DNA of 38,534 bases from positions 1-38,534 of IMG/VR virus record IMGVR_UViG_3300031951_000489; one strand, given 5' to 3'. Positions 28,432 to 36,891 of this stretch are shown here, one piece after another. A program made the translations under genes and the position numbers. The first letter of the stretch is position 1, and each line of letters opens with the position of its first letter. The DNA is from a virus. A model generated the notes under the pieces. That model did not search any database and was not told the origin of the DNA. It was given only the letters and a program-made list of their open reading frames with translations.

Positions 28432-30059
28432 GAATTCCTACCGAACCGCTTGACCGCGAGATGTTTTACTTAGACATCATGCAAAAGTGCATGGTGTCAG
28501 TCGAAATGCGTAAGACCGACTACATGGGTCTGAAGGCTTACTACCAGTTTGGCTCAGGGCCAGAGGAAGCGCCAGCGCAATACAACAAAATCTTCCCGCA
28601 TATAGACCAGCTATCAGCCTTTATGTATGCGGCTGACTCTACGCGCTTTTCAATCAACATTGGTGCATCGCAACCGATCCACTATCACAAGATGGTGCCG
28701 GTGCTGACCAAGGCGCTCTATGACTACTGGCTAAACAGTAATACCGATCAAGTTTTCGGACAGGCGCTTAACTGGTCATTTTGCTATAACAGCACATTTA
28801 TTAAGCCTGTATGGCGCAACGGCATCCACCCCTACATGGTTGAGCCTAGCGCTATGGGAGTGCTTAGAGAAGACACGCCTTACACCGATAGGCAAGAAGC
28901 CATGGTGCAAATCTACTACATGACCCGTAGTGAATTGTTTTCAAGGCTGTGGTCGCATCCTAAGCGCGAAGAATTAATTAGACGGATTACCTTTAGTCAG
29001 CAGGAAACCAAAGGTGACGCATCTGGTGTGGATCGTGTCATTACCTCTGCCACTAACCCAACAATTTACGGAAACATTAACCTAAACCTTGCAGGCATTA
29101 ACCGTTACGTGCCCATGGTGGCTGAAGACACGGTAGAAATGCGCGAGCTTTGGATTTATGACGATGATCTAGGCGATTATGTCTGCGTCACGATTGCTGA
29201 CCCAGATGTGGTTATCTATGACCGTCCATCGAAGATGATGTTCCTTGAAGGCGAAGTGCCTTTTGTGCAAATCTGCCCCAACCCACAGTATGACTACTAC
29301 TGGGGACAGTCTGAGGTGCAAAGACTGGTGTTCCTGCAAGACATGAGGAACAAACGCACCACGCAGATCATGCAATTACTGGACAAACAGGTAAGCCCAC
29401 CCACAGCTTTGATGGGCTTTACAGGTATTTTGGATGAGAAAAACTTTGCCTTGCAACGTGCAGCGGGCCTTCTGGCTACCGATATGCCTAACGCAAAGGT
29501 TGAACAATTCACTCCAGACATACCAAACGACATCTTTAGAGAGATTGCTGAGATTGATGCCATGTTTGCGGAGGCTTCCGGTATCGTTTCCGTTCTGCAA
29601 GGCCGGGGTGAAAGTGGTGTTCGTAGCGCTGGACATGCCTCGCAACTGGCTCGACTCGGCTCTTCACGGGCTAAAAAGCGGGCATTGGTCGTAGAAAGTG
29701 CGCTTGAAAAGCTAGCTACTGTCTATTTGAAGATGATGATGGTGTATGACGATACATCGTATGTAGATGAAGACGGGAAGAAGTTTATAGCAGCGCAGTT
29801 TACAGAAGACTTTAACGTCAAAGTAGACGCGCACAGCAATAGCCCAATCTTCATGGAAGACATGCGGGAACTGGCTTTCAGCCTCTTCCAAGCTGGTACG
29901 ATCAGCAAAGAGCGCTTAATTGAGATGCTTGACCCACCAATGAAGCAACTATTGCTTGAAGACTTGAAAAAGCAGGTTCAGAATGTGCAGACACCGCAAA
30001 GCCCTGAGATTCCTCAAGGTCAACCGGCAATTGCACCAGTAGCGGAGGATATGCAATGA
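28428..30059 (+). CDS. portal protein
   Basis: A 543-residue protein between the terminase and capsid genes. Podovirus-portal-like features: a long N-terminal stem region 'YMGLKAYYQFGSGPEEAPAQYNKIFPHIDQLSAFMYA', a central alpha/beta body with 'NPQYDYYWGQSEVQRLVFLQDMRNKRTTQIMQLL', a tail helix containing 'VLQGRGESGVRSAGHASQLARLGSSRAKKRALVVES', and a Gln/Pro-rich C-terminus. It forms the dodecameric ring through which DNA enters and leaves. No family motif is certain, but length, position and helices agree. Confidence 0.85.
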   Translation: MRIPTEPLDREMFYLDIMQKCMVSVEMRKTDYMGLKAYYQFGSGPEEAPAQYNKIFPHIDQLSAFMYAADSTRFSINIGASQPIHYHKMVPVLTKALYDYWLNSNTDQVFGQALNWSFCYNSTFIKPVWRNGIHPYMVEPSAMGVLREDTPYTDRQEAMVQIYYMTRSELFSRLWSHPKREELIRRITFSQQETKGDASGVDRVITSATNPTIYGNINLNLAGINRYVPMVAEDTVEMRELWIYDDDLGDYVCVTIADPDVVIYDRPSKMMFLEGEVPFVQICPNPQYDYYWGQSEVQRLVFLQDMRNKRTTQIMQLLDKQVSPPTALMGFTGILDEKNFALQRAAGLLATDMPNAKVEQFTPDIPNDIFREIAEIDAMFAEASGIVSVLQGRGESGVRSAGHASQLARLGSSRAKKRALVVESALEKLATVYLKMMMVYDDTSYVDEDGKKFIAAQFTEDFNVKVDAHSNSPIFMEDMRELAFSLFQAGTISKERLIEMLDPPMKQLLLEDLKKQVQNVQTPQSPEIPQGQPAIAPVAEDMQ

Positions 30060-30229
30060 GTCAAAACATGCCAGAGGGCAATCTGCGTACCGGCGATCAG
30101 CCCCGGATGACAGAAGGTGCCTTGAAAAACGAGCAGCGCGGTGAGGGAAAGATCAGTTATACCCGGCAAGCGCAGCGCACAAACTTCCCCCGTGCTTCCT
30201 ACGGTACACGATACATGCGTAAATCATAA
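30056..30229 (+). CDS. small basic protein of unknown function
   Basis: A 57-residue protein in ATGA overlap with the portal stop. 'GNLRTGDQPRMTEGALKNEQRGEGKISYTRQAQRTNFPR' is basic and low in hydrophobics. TAA at 30227-30229 lies at the foot of the following terminator. It may be a minor capsid or head-completion peptide. Confidence 0.55.
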   Translation: MSQNMPEGNLRTGDQPRMTEGALKNEQRGEGKISYTRQAQRTNFPRASYGTRYMRKS

Positions 30230-30260
30230 GTGGGGAAAATGCACTCACCCACTTTTTTTT
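30229..30260 (+). terminator. intrinsic terminator after the portal operon
   Basis: AGTGGG (30229-30234) pairs with CCCACT (30248-30253), with one more A-T pair outside (30228/30254) and a 13-base loop, followed by a run of T's to 30260. It separates the portal genes from the capsid genes. Confidence 0.75.
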
Positions 30261-30262
30261 GG

Positions 30263-30292
30263 TTGACATGATAGTTTTGGTCAATCGAAAAT
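30263..30292 (+). promoter_or_regulatory. candidate promoter for the capsid operon
   Basis: Perfect -35 TTGACA (30263-30268), 18-base spacer, -10 GAAAAT (30287-30292, 4 of 6). TTGAC/GTCAA also forms an inverted repeat (30263-30267, 30280-30284), which may be an operator. It lies 28 bases before the next ATG at 30320. Together with the terminator it would let the capsid genes be switched on separately. Confidence 0.5.
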
Positions 30293-30319
30293 CCGCACAT
30301 CATAGGGACAGGTGAGTCT

Positions 30320-30751
30320 ATGGCTGTTTCAAGCAAACAAATGATGGACATGATTAAGCAGGAGCAGGGCGATACCGCCACTGCGCCTACGCCGCCGCCA
30401 TCAGAGCAGGGGGCACTAACACCTCCGATGCCTTCACCAATGTCTACCCCAGAGCCGCAAGCAGGCATGCAAGAGCAGGCACGATTAAACGTGATGATGG
30501 CCTTAGACATGCTGCAAAACGCTTTGCAAACTTTTGGCATGGCCTCCGAAGAAGGTCAGGCACTACAAGATGTGGTTTCCAAGATCACTGCCAAGTTTGG
30601 TTCCCGTGAGTCTGAGACTCGCCAGCTAATGCCAGCAGAGATTATGAATTTGGTTCAAACCTTGCCACAGGCGGGTGGTGCTACGCCTGAAGCAAGGGCC
30701 GTAGCACAAGCACCAGTACCCGGTACTCAACAACCTGTAATGCCTATTTAG
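30320..30751 (+). CDS. Pro/Gln-rich protein, capsid-assembly candidate
   Basis: A 143-residue protein. The first third is Pro/Ser/Thr/Gln-rich and disordered ('TAPTPPPSEQGALTPPMPSP'). The middle is helical ('MQEQARLNVMMALDMLQNALQTF'), and the tail is Gln/Pro/Ala-rich. It precedes the scaffold-like gene; a role in head assembly is plausible. No known family. Confidence 0.5.
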   Translation: MAVSSKQMMDMIKQEQGDTATAPTPPPSEQGALTPPMPSPMSTPEPQAGMQEQARLNVMMALDMLQNALQTFGMASEEGQALQDVVSKITAKFGSRESETRQLMPAEIMNLVQTLPQAGGATPEARAVAQAPVPGTQQPVMPI

Positions 30752-30761
30752 GAGAATTTCC

Positions 30762-30947
30762 ATGGAACTTTTCAAACCGCGTGGTTCGCTGCAACCCCGC
30801 CGCCCGACGGACAACACCCAACAAAACGGTCAGATCGTGAATACCCCGCGTATGGCTGAGTTTGGTGGCTTGACCTCACCGAGCAAAATTGGCGCTAAGA
30901 ACAAGATGACTCTTAGCAAGCCGGGTGATACCAAAAAAGTAATCTAA
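30762..30947 (+). CDS. small basic protein of unknown function
   Basis: A 61-residue protein with SD AGGAG. 'MELFKPRGSLQPRRPTDNTQQ' followed by 'PSKIGAKNKMTLSKPGDTKK' is basic and disorder-prone. Located between the Pro-rich protein and the scaffold-like gene. Function unknown. Confidence 0.5.
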   Translation: MELFKPRGSLQPRRPTDNTQQNGQIVNTPRMAEFGGLTSPSKIGAKNKMTLSKPGDTKKVI

Positions 30948-30967
30948 CTGACGAAAGGGGCTAACAA

Positions 30968-31498
30968 ATGTCATTAGAAAATCTATCACCAGAAGCACAA
31001 CAAGAACTTGCAATCCTTGCAAAAAATCTGTTTGAAGACCCACGTACTCGCAAACCGTTTTTGCATCTGACCAAGCAGGTTCGCCCGGATGTTCCGATTC
31101 CAGAAGTGGAAATCGAAGAGCAAACGAATAAGGTTCTATCCGAAGCCAAGGCTGAAGTACAGAGTCTAAAAGACCAGATACGTCAGAAAGAGGCACGGGA
31201 AGAGCTTGAGAAACGCCGTCAATCTCTGATTAAAAAGGGCTTGATTGACTCCGAAGACGATATTAAGGAAGTCGAAAAAGTCATGGTTGAGAAGGGAATA
31301 GCGAATCACGAAACCGCTGCTGAGTACCATGCGTACATGAAGCAGATGGCAGCACCTACACCATCGCAGTTTCCGCAGCCCGTAATGTCGAAGTTTAATA
31401 CCAAGGATTTTATGAAAAATCCTGTAGGCGCAGCCCGTGATGCAGCACATGCGGCACTAGCGGAGTTTAGGAAGAATCCCAAGCCAATTGGTTTGTGA
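30968..31498 (+). CDS. scaffolding-like coiled-coil protein
   Basis: A 176-residue protein with a central charged coiled coil ('NKVLSEAKAEVQSLKDQIRQ') and a C-terminal basic helix 'GAARDAAHAALAEFRKNPK'. Such proteins precede major capsid genes and direct procapsid assembly. It carries the AAAGGGGCTAAC SD element. It ends 37 bases before the capsid ATG; that gap holds no gene. Confidence 0.65.
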   Translation: MSLENLSPEAQQELAILAKNLFEDPRTRKPFLHLTKQVRPDVPIPEVEIEEQTNKVLSEAKAEVQSLKDQIRQKEAREELEKRRQSLIKKGLIDSEDDIKEVEKVMVEKGIANHETAAEYHAYMKQMAAPTPSQFPQPVMSKFNTKDFMKNPVGAARDAAHAALAEFRKNPKPIGL

Positions 31499-31535
31499 TT
31501 CTGATGGTTTAGGGGCTTTTTTCTAGGAGATCAAA

Positions 31536-32537
31536 ATGCCTATTGGCGGTGGAATTATCCCGGCCTCTGGGAGTCAACAATACACGGAACTGACTTACGT
31601 CACGCGCCGTGCGTTTATTCCCAAGATGGTCGTGCAGATTTACAACTCTACGCCCCTCATGGCTGCACTGATCGCCAATAGTCAAACCGCTTCTGGCGGT
31701 GTGTCATCGGTGACGGTGCCCGTTCAGGGGTCGCAGTTTGTCAACGCTCAGTGGTCGGATTATTCCGGCTCTTTTGCACAGCCTAGCGTTCAGCAAGGCG
31801 CGTACAACGCTGAGTTTAACCTCAAGTTACTGGTGTCTCCCGTACCGTTCCTCGGTATGGAAGGTGCGGTACAGCAAGACTACGCAATCATCCCTCTCAT
31901 TGAGGCTCGCATGAATGACGCGACCAACGTGATGATGGATGCTATGGCGACATCGCTGTATACCAACACATCGGATACTCAGCAATTCACCGGACTGCCC
32001 ATCGCTGTTGATTCTGCCGGTACTTACGGTGGCATTGATCGCGGTAGCTACTCTTGGTGGGCTTCCAAAGAGTATGCCGCTGGTTCGGTCAATCCTACCC
32101 GCCAGAACGTACTTCAGTACATCTCCGGCACAGTGAAGAACTGCGCTGAAGTGCCCACCTTTGGTGTGTGCGGCTTTGGTACTTGGACTTTGCTTGCTCA
32201 AGACTACGTAGGTCAAGAGCAGTACATGATTACTCCGGGTTCCGGTTTTGATGGTGATGCCAATGGCCCGCAGGCTGCTTTCCGCGCCCTGATGGTTGCT
32301 GGTGTGCCGATCTATCCCGATCCGTACTGCCCGGAAGGCACTCTCTACCTGCTGAACACTAACTACCTGTCCCTGTATATCCATGAGCAGGCATCGTTTG
32401 CGTTCACCGGCTTTGAGTCAACCCTGCCCAACTTCCAGATTGGTTATGTTGGCGCAGTGCTGATGATTGCTGAAATGGTAAGCACCAAGCCTAAGTCGAT
32501 GACTAAGGTGACTGGCTACAACTCTCTGTCACTGTAA
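31536..32537 (+). CDS. major capsid protein
   Basis: A 333-residue protein behind SD AGGAG. The N-terminal 'RRAFIPKMVVQIYNSTPLMAAL', a central 'QQDYAIIPLIEARMNDATNVMMDAM', and a C-terminal 'MITPGSGFDGDANGPQ' / 'YIHEQASFAFTG' fit an HK97-fold shell protein. It follows the scaffold-like gene and precedes small beta-rich genes. Its length is usual for podovirus capsid proteins. No direct family name is certain from sequence alone. Confidence 0.85.
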   Translation: MPIGGGIIPASGSQQYTELTYVTRRAFIPKMVVQIYNSTPLMAALIANSQTASGGVSSVTVPVQGSQFVNAQWSDYSGSFAQPSVQQGAYNAEFNLKLLVSPVPFLGMEGAVQQDYAIIPLIEARMNDATNVMMDAMATSLYTNTSDTQQFTGLPIAVDSAGTYGGIDRGSYSWWASKEYAAGSVNPTRQNVLQYISGTVKNCAEVPTFGVCGFGTWTLLAQDYVGQEQYMITPGSGFDGDANGPQAAFRALMVAGVPIYPDPYCPEGTLYLLNTNYLSLYIHEQASFAFTGFESTLPNFQIGYVGAVLMIAEMVSTKPKSMTKVTGYNSLSL

Positions 32538-32547
32538 GGGGAAAACC

Positions 32548-32874
32548 ATGTCACTTACCACAAACAAAATCATCCTTGCCGCAGCAGCGTCTAATACCGC
32601 TGGTGCATACTTCCAGACCAGCACTGTTACTGCTATTGATTCCGGAAACGGAACCCTAGTGCCCACTGGTATTTACCTCTTGGTGCCATCAGCAAACGTC
32701 ACCGTGATTGCAAATACTGGCTCGGCTAATAGCACGATCATGGCTGCTAATACTGGTGGTGTTGTTATCTCTGACGGTATTAACGTCTGGGTTAAGAACG
32801 CTAGCGGCAATGCAACCGTTACCCTGATCGGCATTAACGACGGTCAGGCTGCTCCCGAAACCTTTGCAGTGTAA
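32548..32874 (+). CDS. small beta-rich head protein, decoration candidate
   Basis: A 108-residue Ala/Thr/Val/Gly-rich protein immediately after the capsid gene, behind AAGGGG. 'GNGTLVPTGIYLLVPSANVTV' and 'GGVVISDGINVWVKNASG' give an all-beta pattern typical of head decoration or stabilising proteins. No charged active site. Function inferred from composition and position. Confidence 0.55.
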   Translation: MSLTTNKIILAAAASNTAGAYFQTSTVTAIDSGNGTLVPTGIYLLVPSANVTVIANTGSANSTIMAANTGGVVISDGINVWVKNASGNATVTLIGINDGQAAPETFAV

Positions 32875-32884
32875 GGAGTAGACA

Positions 32885-33283
32885 ATGGACGCAAATCACG
32901 TAGGTAGCAACTATCCCAACGAGTTTGGTAATTTCCGACTTGCAAGCCTGCCCGGTCAGTCGCTTGCTACGACAGGGGATACCAACCTTGTTGTGATGGA
33001 AGCATCTAAGTACATTGTGCGTCGCATTACGCTTACTAACTTTAGTGGCAATGCAGCGGCGGCAAACGTCGGTGTTTACACGGCTGCAACCCGTGGCGGC
33101 ACCGCGATTGCTGCTGTCAAGGCATATACCGGCGCTGATTCAACGTCGGCTTATGTTGATATGACTCTTTCGGCTGCTGCAAACGCCAACGTAGTTACAA
33201 CGCAGGCGCTATTTTTCAACATAGCTAATGCTGCAAGCGTAACTTGTGACGTTAATTTGTATGGGGACATCGTTTCTTTATGA
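32885..33283 (+). CDS. small head protein of unknown function
   Basis: A 132-residue Ala/Thr/Val-rich beta protein with SD AAGGAG. 'YIVRRITLTNFSGNAAAANVGVYTAATRGGTAI' is the most distinctive part. It lies between the capsid and the adaptor. It may be a decoration or connector part. ATGA overlap with the next gene. Confidence 0.5.
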   Translation: MDANHVGSNYPNEFGNFRLASLPGQSLATTGDTNLVVMEASKYIVRRITLTNFSGNAAAANVGVYTAATRGGTAIAAVKAYTGADSTSAYVDMTLSAAANANVVTTQALFFNIANAASVTCDVNLYGDIVSL

Positions 33284-33633
33284 CAAAGCCAGTGTATGTC
33301 ACTAACCGTGGAATGACTTTTACGGCTCGGTACTCAAACCAAGACATTAAGTTTCCAACTAATGAAGAGGTTGAGATTACCGATATAGTGGCAAGACACT
33401 TGTTTGGTTATGGAGAAGACGATAAAGAACCGTATTTTGTAAGGCTTGGTTGGATGAAGATGAACACCGATTTTGAGAAGGCCATGAGCCGACTCAGCGA
33501 GTTTACATTTTCATCAGAGCCTAACAAGAAAGTCCACTTGTCAGCCCCGGTGGTGGAACGAGTAGCCGCGCCAATGCCCAAAGCCTACAAAGCTGAGAGC
33601 AAAGGCGTGGCAAAAGTCCAGCAATTACAGTAA
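33280..33633 (+). CDS. small head/connector protein of unknown function
   Basis: A 117-residue protein with 'GMTFTARYSNQDIKFPTNEEVEITDIVARHLFGYG' and a basic tail ('KKVHLSAPVVERVAAPMPKAYKAESK'). The 'VEITDIVARHLFG' stretch has the strand-helix pattern of small head-completion proteins. Overlaps the previous stop. Not assigned. Confidence 0.5.
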   Translation: MTKPVYVTNRGMTFTARYSNQDIKFPTNEEVEITDIVARHLFGYGEDDKEPYFVRLGWMKMNTDFEKAMSRLSEFTFSSEPNKKVHLSAPVVERVAAPMPKAYKAESKGVAKVQQLQ

Positions 33634-33642
33634 TGAGTAAAA

Positions 33643-34281
33643 ATGCCTACTCTGAACGAATACATCACCGATACAAGGCGGTTGCTGCACGACGTTAATG
33701 GTAATTTTTGGACTGACGCTGAATTAACTTCATACATTAACGAAGCCCGTGCCAACACTGTCCGAGACAGTGGATGCAGGCGTATCCTGCAAACTCATAC
33801 GCTAAGTATTGGCGTTGAGACAATAGCATTTTCTGCCCTGCCGCAAGGTAGCAGCACACTTGATGTGCTTAATATCAATTTGTACTGGGGTGATAGCCGC
33901 TGGCCCATGTATTACATGGCTTGGACGGACTTCAATGCCCAACTACGGTTTTGGCAGAACTACAATGGGAGGCCCATAGGGTTTTCAATGTATGGCTACA
34001 AAACAATCTACATCGGGCCAAAGCCCGACCAAACGTACACTGTGGAATTGGATACTGTCGTTCTTCCGACCCCGCTTGTCACAGGGGCCGATCCAGAAAC
34101 TCAAATCCCAGACCCGTTCACAGAAGCAGTCCCATATTTCGCAGCGTACAAAGCAAAGTACCAAGAGCAGTCCTACGGTGAAGCGGAAATCTTTAAGCAA
34201 GAGTACACGAAAGAAATCCTTGGCTGTCTAAACAGCACCTTCACGCGCCGAATTCCGTCTGTTTATCAGTCGGGGTACTAA
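33643..34281 (+). CDS. adaptor / head-tail connector protein (SU10-type)
   Basis: A 212-residue protein. 'YITDTRRLLHDVNGNFWTDAELTSYINEARANTVRDSGCRR' is the pattern of SU10-type podovirus adaptors, which bind the portal and hold the nozzle. The C-terminal half is beta-rich with 'YKTIYIGPKPDQTYTVELD'. The helical end 'AYKAKYQEQSYGEAEIFKQEY' is adaptor-like. It is directly followed by the large tail gene. Confidence 0.8.
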   Translation: MPTLNEYITDTRRLLHDVNGNFWTDAELTSYINEARANTVRDSGCRRILQTHTLSIGVETIAFSALPQGSSTLDVLNINLYWGDSRWPMYYMAWTDFNAQLRFWQNYNGRPIGFSMYGYKTIYIGPKPDQTYTVELDTVVLPTPLVTGADPETQIPDPFTEAVPYFAAYKAKYQEQSYGEAEIFKQEYTKEILGCLNSTFTRRIPSVYQSGY

Positions 34282-36024
34282 ATGGCTGCGGTAGAGCAGA
34301 AAAAGTCTTATTTCGTAAGCAAAGACTTTCGCGGCATAAACGTCAAAAACAACCGTACTGCCATTGAGCAGGGCGAGTTTGCGTGGTTAGAGAACACGCA
34401 GCCAATCGGCTACGGCAACGTCAAGATTGTTAATGCCCCGCAAAACGTAGCCAATGTGGCCTTTGCCAATACTGTAACGTATATGGCATCAGCCAATATC
34501 AACAATACTGAGTTTATGTTTGGCTTTGAGGAAAATGGCGCTGCTCAGTATGTTGACCTAACTACCAATACTCTTGGCAACCTCGCTGCTGCCAATACAT
34601 TTTCCAATGCTGACGTACAGATCGTACAGTGGAAAAATGACCGTATTTTGATTATTGATCCGGCTAGAGGCTACAAAACTTGGGACGGAACAAACCTAAA
34701 TAGCATTGGATCAATAGGTTCAGTCACTATAAATAACGGTGGCTCAAACTACACAAACGTAGTGGTAACCATTGGTGGCCCCGGAGAGCCGGGAGGTGTC
34801 ACCGCTACGGCTGAAGCTGTACTGGTCGGCAATGCAATTGCAGACATCATCATTACGGAGGCAGGATATGGCTACACATCTGCACCTACAATCACGATCA
34901 CAGGTTCTACCGGGTCGGGCGCTAACGTCACTTGCGCTCTTTTTAACCAAAATGGCACTGGTATTGCCACTTTCTCTGGTCGTACTTGGATTGCTGATGG
35001 TCGTACAGTTTATTACTCTGCCGCTGACACTTTTAATGACTTTGTGTCGATTTCTTCTGGGTTCATCACACTTACCGACTCAACGCTAAGAACCGACATA
35101 TCGGCAATTATTTCCGCTAATAACTTTCTTTACGTCTACGGTGAAGACTCTATTAACGTCTTTTCCGATGTACGGATCAATAGCACCACTGGCGAGACAA
35201 TCTTCACCAATACCAACGTCAGCGCATCCATTGGCTCAAACTTTAAGTACGCCATTTTTCCGTACTTTAGGTCAATGCTGTTTCTTAACCGATACGGCAT
35301 CTACGCTTTAGTCGGTGCCACGACCAGCAAAATTAGTGACAATATAGATGGCTTAATTACCAACATTGACTTTACTCAGCCGATCACTGGCGGTCAGGTG
35401 CTAATCAATAACCTGCTTTGCGCCGCTTGGACGTTTACGTATAACGAGCCAACAAACGGCACCCCAACGCCGCGCAAGATTCAAGCTATCTTTTTTGACC
35501 GTAAGTGGTTCATTACCGATCAGGGCAGCACCATTACCCGGACGGCCTCGGCAGTGCAGTCGGGCAATATCCTGATGTTTGGCACAACCGGCACGGATTT
35601 AATTAAATTTTATGCCGACTCTACTTCCGGCATTGAATGGGAAATCCAAACTGCCCTATGGCCTATGGGTGACCCAATTCGGGACAAACAAGCCTTAAAG
35701 GTCGGCATTGAAGCTACTCTTTCCACTGGTTTTGCTAACTTTGACTGCTACATAGATTCGGAAAACCAGCAGTCCCCACCAATTGATTTTGCCAATTCTA
35801 TCGACTGGATCAATAACTCCAGTCAGGTAGTGCAGTGGACTAACAACAGCAGCAATTTTATTGGCTGGACATCGAATTTTGTGCAGGGCGGTACAGACTA
35901 TTATTTATACAGATCAGACGCTAAGATGTACGGTAAATATCTTGGCATTACATTAACTGGTGAGACGGCACCGTTCACCATAAACGGCTTCCAGTTGGAG
36001 CATGAATTGAGAGCGAGGTTCTAA
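34282..36024 (+). CDS. tail nozzle / stabilisation-type protein
   Basis: A 580-residue protein with repeated beta blades: 'MASANINNTEFMFGFEENG', 'NDRILIIDPARGYKTWDG', 'FSGRTWIADGRTVYYSAADTFNDFVS' and 'NSTQVVQWTNNSSNFIGWTSN'-like ends. This is a propeller-like layout for the tail nozzle proteins that cap podovirus tails below the adaptor. It starts immediately after the adaptor stop and ends immediately before the fibre gene. Role inferred from layout and position. Confidence 0.7.
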   Translation: MAAVEQKKSYFVSKDFRGINVKNNRTAIEQGEFAWLENTQPIGYGNVKIVNAPQNVANVAFANTVTYMASANINNTEFMFGFEENGAAQYVDLTTNTLGNLAAANTFSNADVQIVQWKNDRILIIDPARGYKTWDGTNLNSIGSIGSVTINNGGSNYTNVVVTIGGPGEPGGVTATAEAVLVGNAIADIIITEAGYGYTSAPTITITGSTGSGANVTCALFNQNGTGIATFSGRTWIADGRTVYYSAADTFNDFVSISSGFITLTDSTLRTDISAIISANNFLYVYGEDSINVFSDVRINSTTGETIFTNTNVSASIGSNFKYAIFPYFRSMLFLNRYGIYALVGATTSKISDNIDGLITNIDFTQPITGGQVLINNLLCAAWTFTYNEPTNGTPTPRKIQAIFFDRKWFITDQGSTITRTASAVQSGNILMFGTTGTDLIKFYADSTSGIEWEIQTALWPMGDPIRDKQALKVGIEATLSTGFANFDCYIDSENQQSPPIDFANSIDWINNSSQVVQWTNNSSNFIGWTSNFVQGGTDYYLYRSDAKMYGKYLGITLTGETAPFTINGFQLEHELRARF

Positions 36025-36891
36025 ATGGCACTTCCGGTAACTATTCCTAATACGTTTGCTAACGCAACAACGTCGATCCCGCTATCTCAATTAGATGGCA
36101 ATTTCTCTACACTTGCAAACGCTATAAACGGTATAAACAGTGGCGCTGAAACGCTTGTCAATCTAAAGGCAAGCAATGTCACAATTACCGGGGGCACGAT
36201 TAGCAACGTCACGCTAGATAACGTCACGGTACAGACCGAGACATTTGATAACGTCACCATGTCAAACGTGACGATTACAAGCGGTAATGCCACGCTGACA
36301 AATGTCACAGCTACCCAAGCTAACCTAACCACGGCTAATGTAACCAACCTGCAATCCGGTAACGTAGTCATTACTGGCGGCACACTAACTGGAATTACAG
36401 CGGCAAACATTGCTGGCGCTAACATTTCTAGTGGCAACGTGACCGTAACCATTGCTTCTCTGGCTAACGGCAATGCTGCCAGCCCGTCACTAAGATTTAC
36501 GGACGATACTGACACGGGTATCTATAACTCAGGTGCCAATGCCATATCGTTTACTGAGGGCGGCACAGGCTACCGGATTGGCTATCGTAATATCCCTGAT
36601 GGTGGGCCAAAGAATACGTCTTATACGCTGACCACAGCCGATATTGGCAAATACGTACAGATTACATCAGGCGGGTCGATTACTGTTCCTGATGGCACGT
36701 TTTCTAATGGTGATGCTGTGTCACTATTTAATAACACCAATGCTGCTGTAACGGTCAATTGTGCGATTAGCACAGCCTATATTGCAGGTACAGATAGCGA
36801 TAAGGCTAACGTGTCGCTGGCTACTCGCGGTATTGCCACGATTCTGTTTGCTAATGCTAATGTCTGTGTTATCACAGGGAACGTATCGTAA
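36025..36891 (+). CDS. tail fibre / spike with Asn-Val-Thr repeats
   Basis: A 288-residue protein. Residues about 45-145 repeat 'NVT' at short intervals ('SNVTLDNVTVQTETFDNVT'), like a trimeric beta-helix shaft. A C-terminal domain begins 'YRIGYRNIPDGG' and includes 'TTADIGKYVQITSGGSITVP' and 'GIATILFANANVCVITGNVS', a common fibre end. It starts directly after the nozzle-like gene and its stop TAA overlaps the ATG of the large fibre (36891). It probably joins the nozzle to the receptor-binding fibre. Confidence 0.7.
   Translation: MALPVTIPNTFANATTSIPLSQLDGNFSTLANAINGINSGAETLVNLKASNVTITGGTISNVTLDNVTVQTETFDNVTMSNVTITSGNATLTNVTATQANLTTANVTNLQSGNVVITGGTLTGITAANIAGANISSGNVTVTIASLANGNAASPSLRFTDDTDTGIYNSGANAISFTEGGTGYRIGYRNIPDGGPKNTSYTLTTADIGKYVQITSGGSITVPDGTFSNGDAVSLFNNTNAAVTVNCAISTAYIAGTDSDKANVSLATRGIATILFANANVCVITGNVS

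Noticed and set aside
31499-31535. Possible terminator between the scaffold-like and capsid genes
   Set aside because: A T run is present (CTTTTTTC), but the nearest inverted repeat (AGAATC/GATTCT) ends about 17 bases before it, so a proper hairpin-T arrangement is missing.
31827-32384. Long minus-strand frame opposite the capsid gene
   Set aside because: It is a shadow of the strongly supported capsid gene and has no SD or plausible domain.
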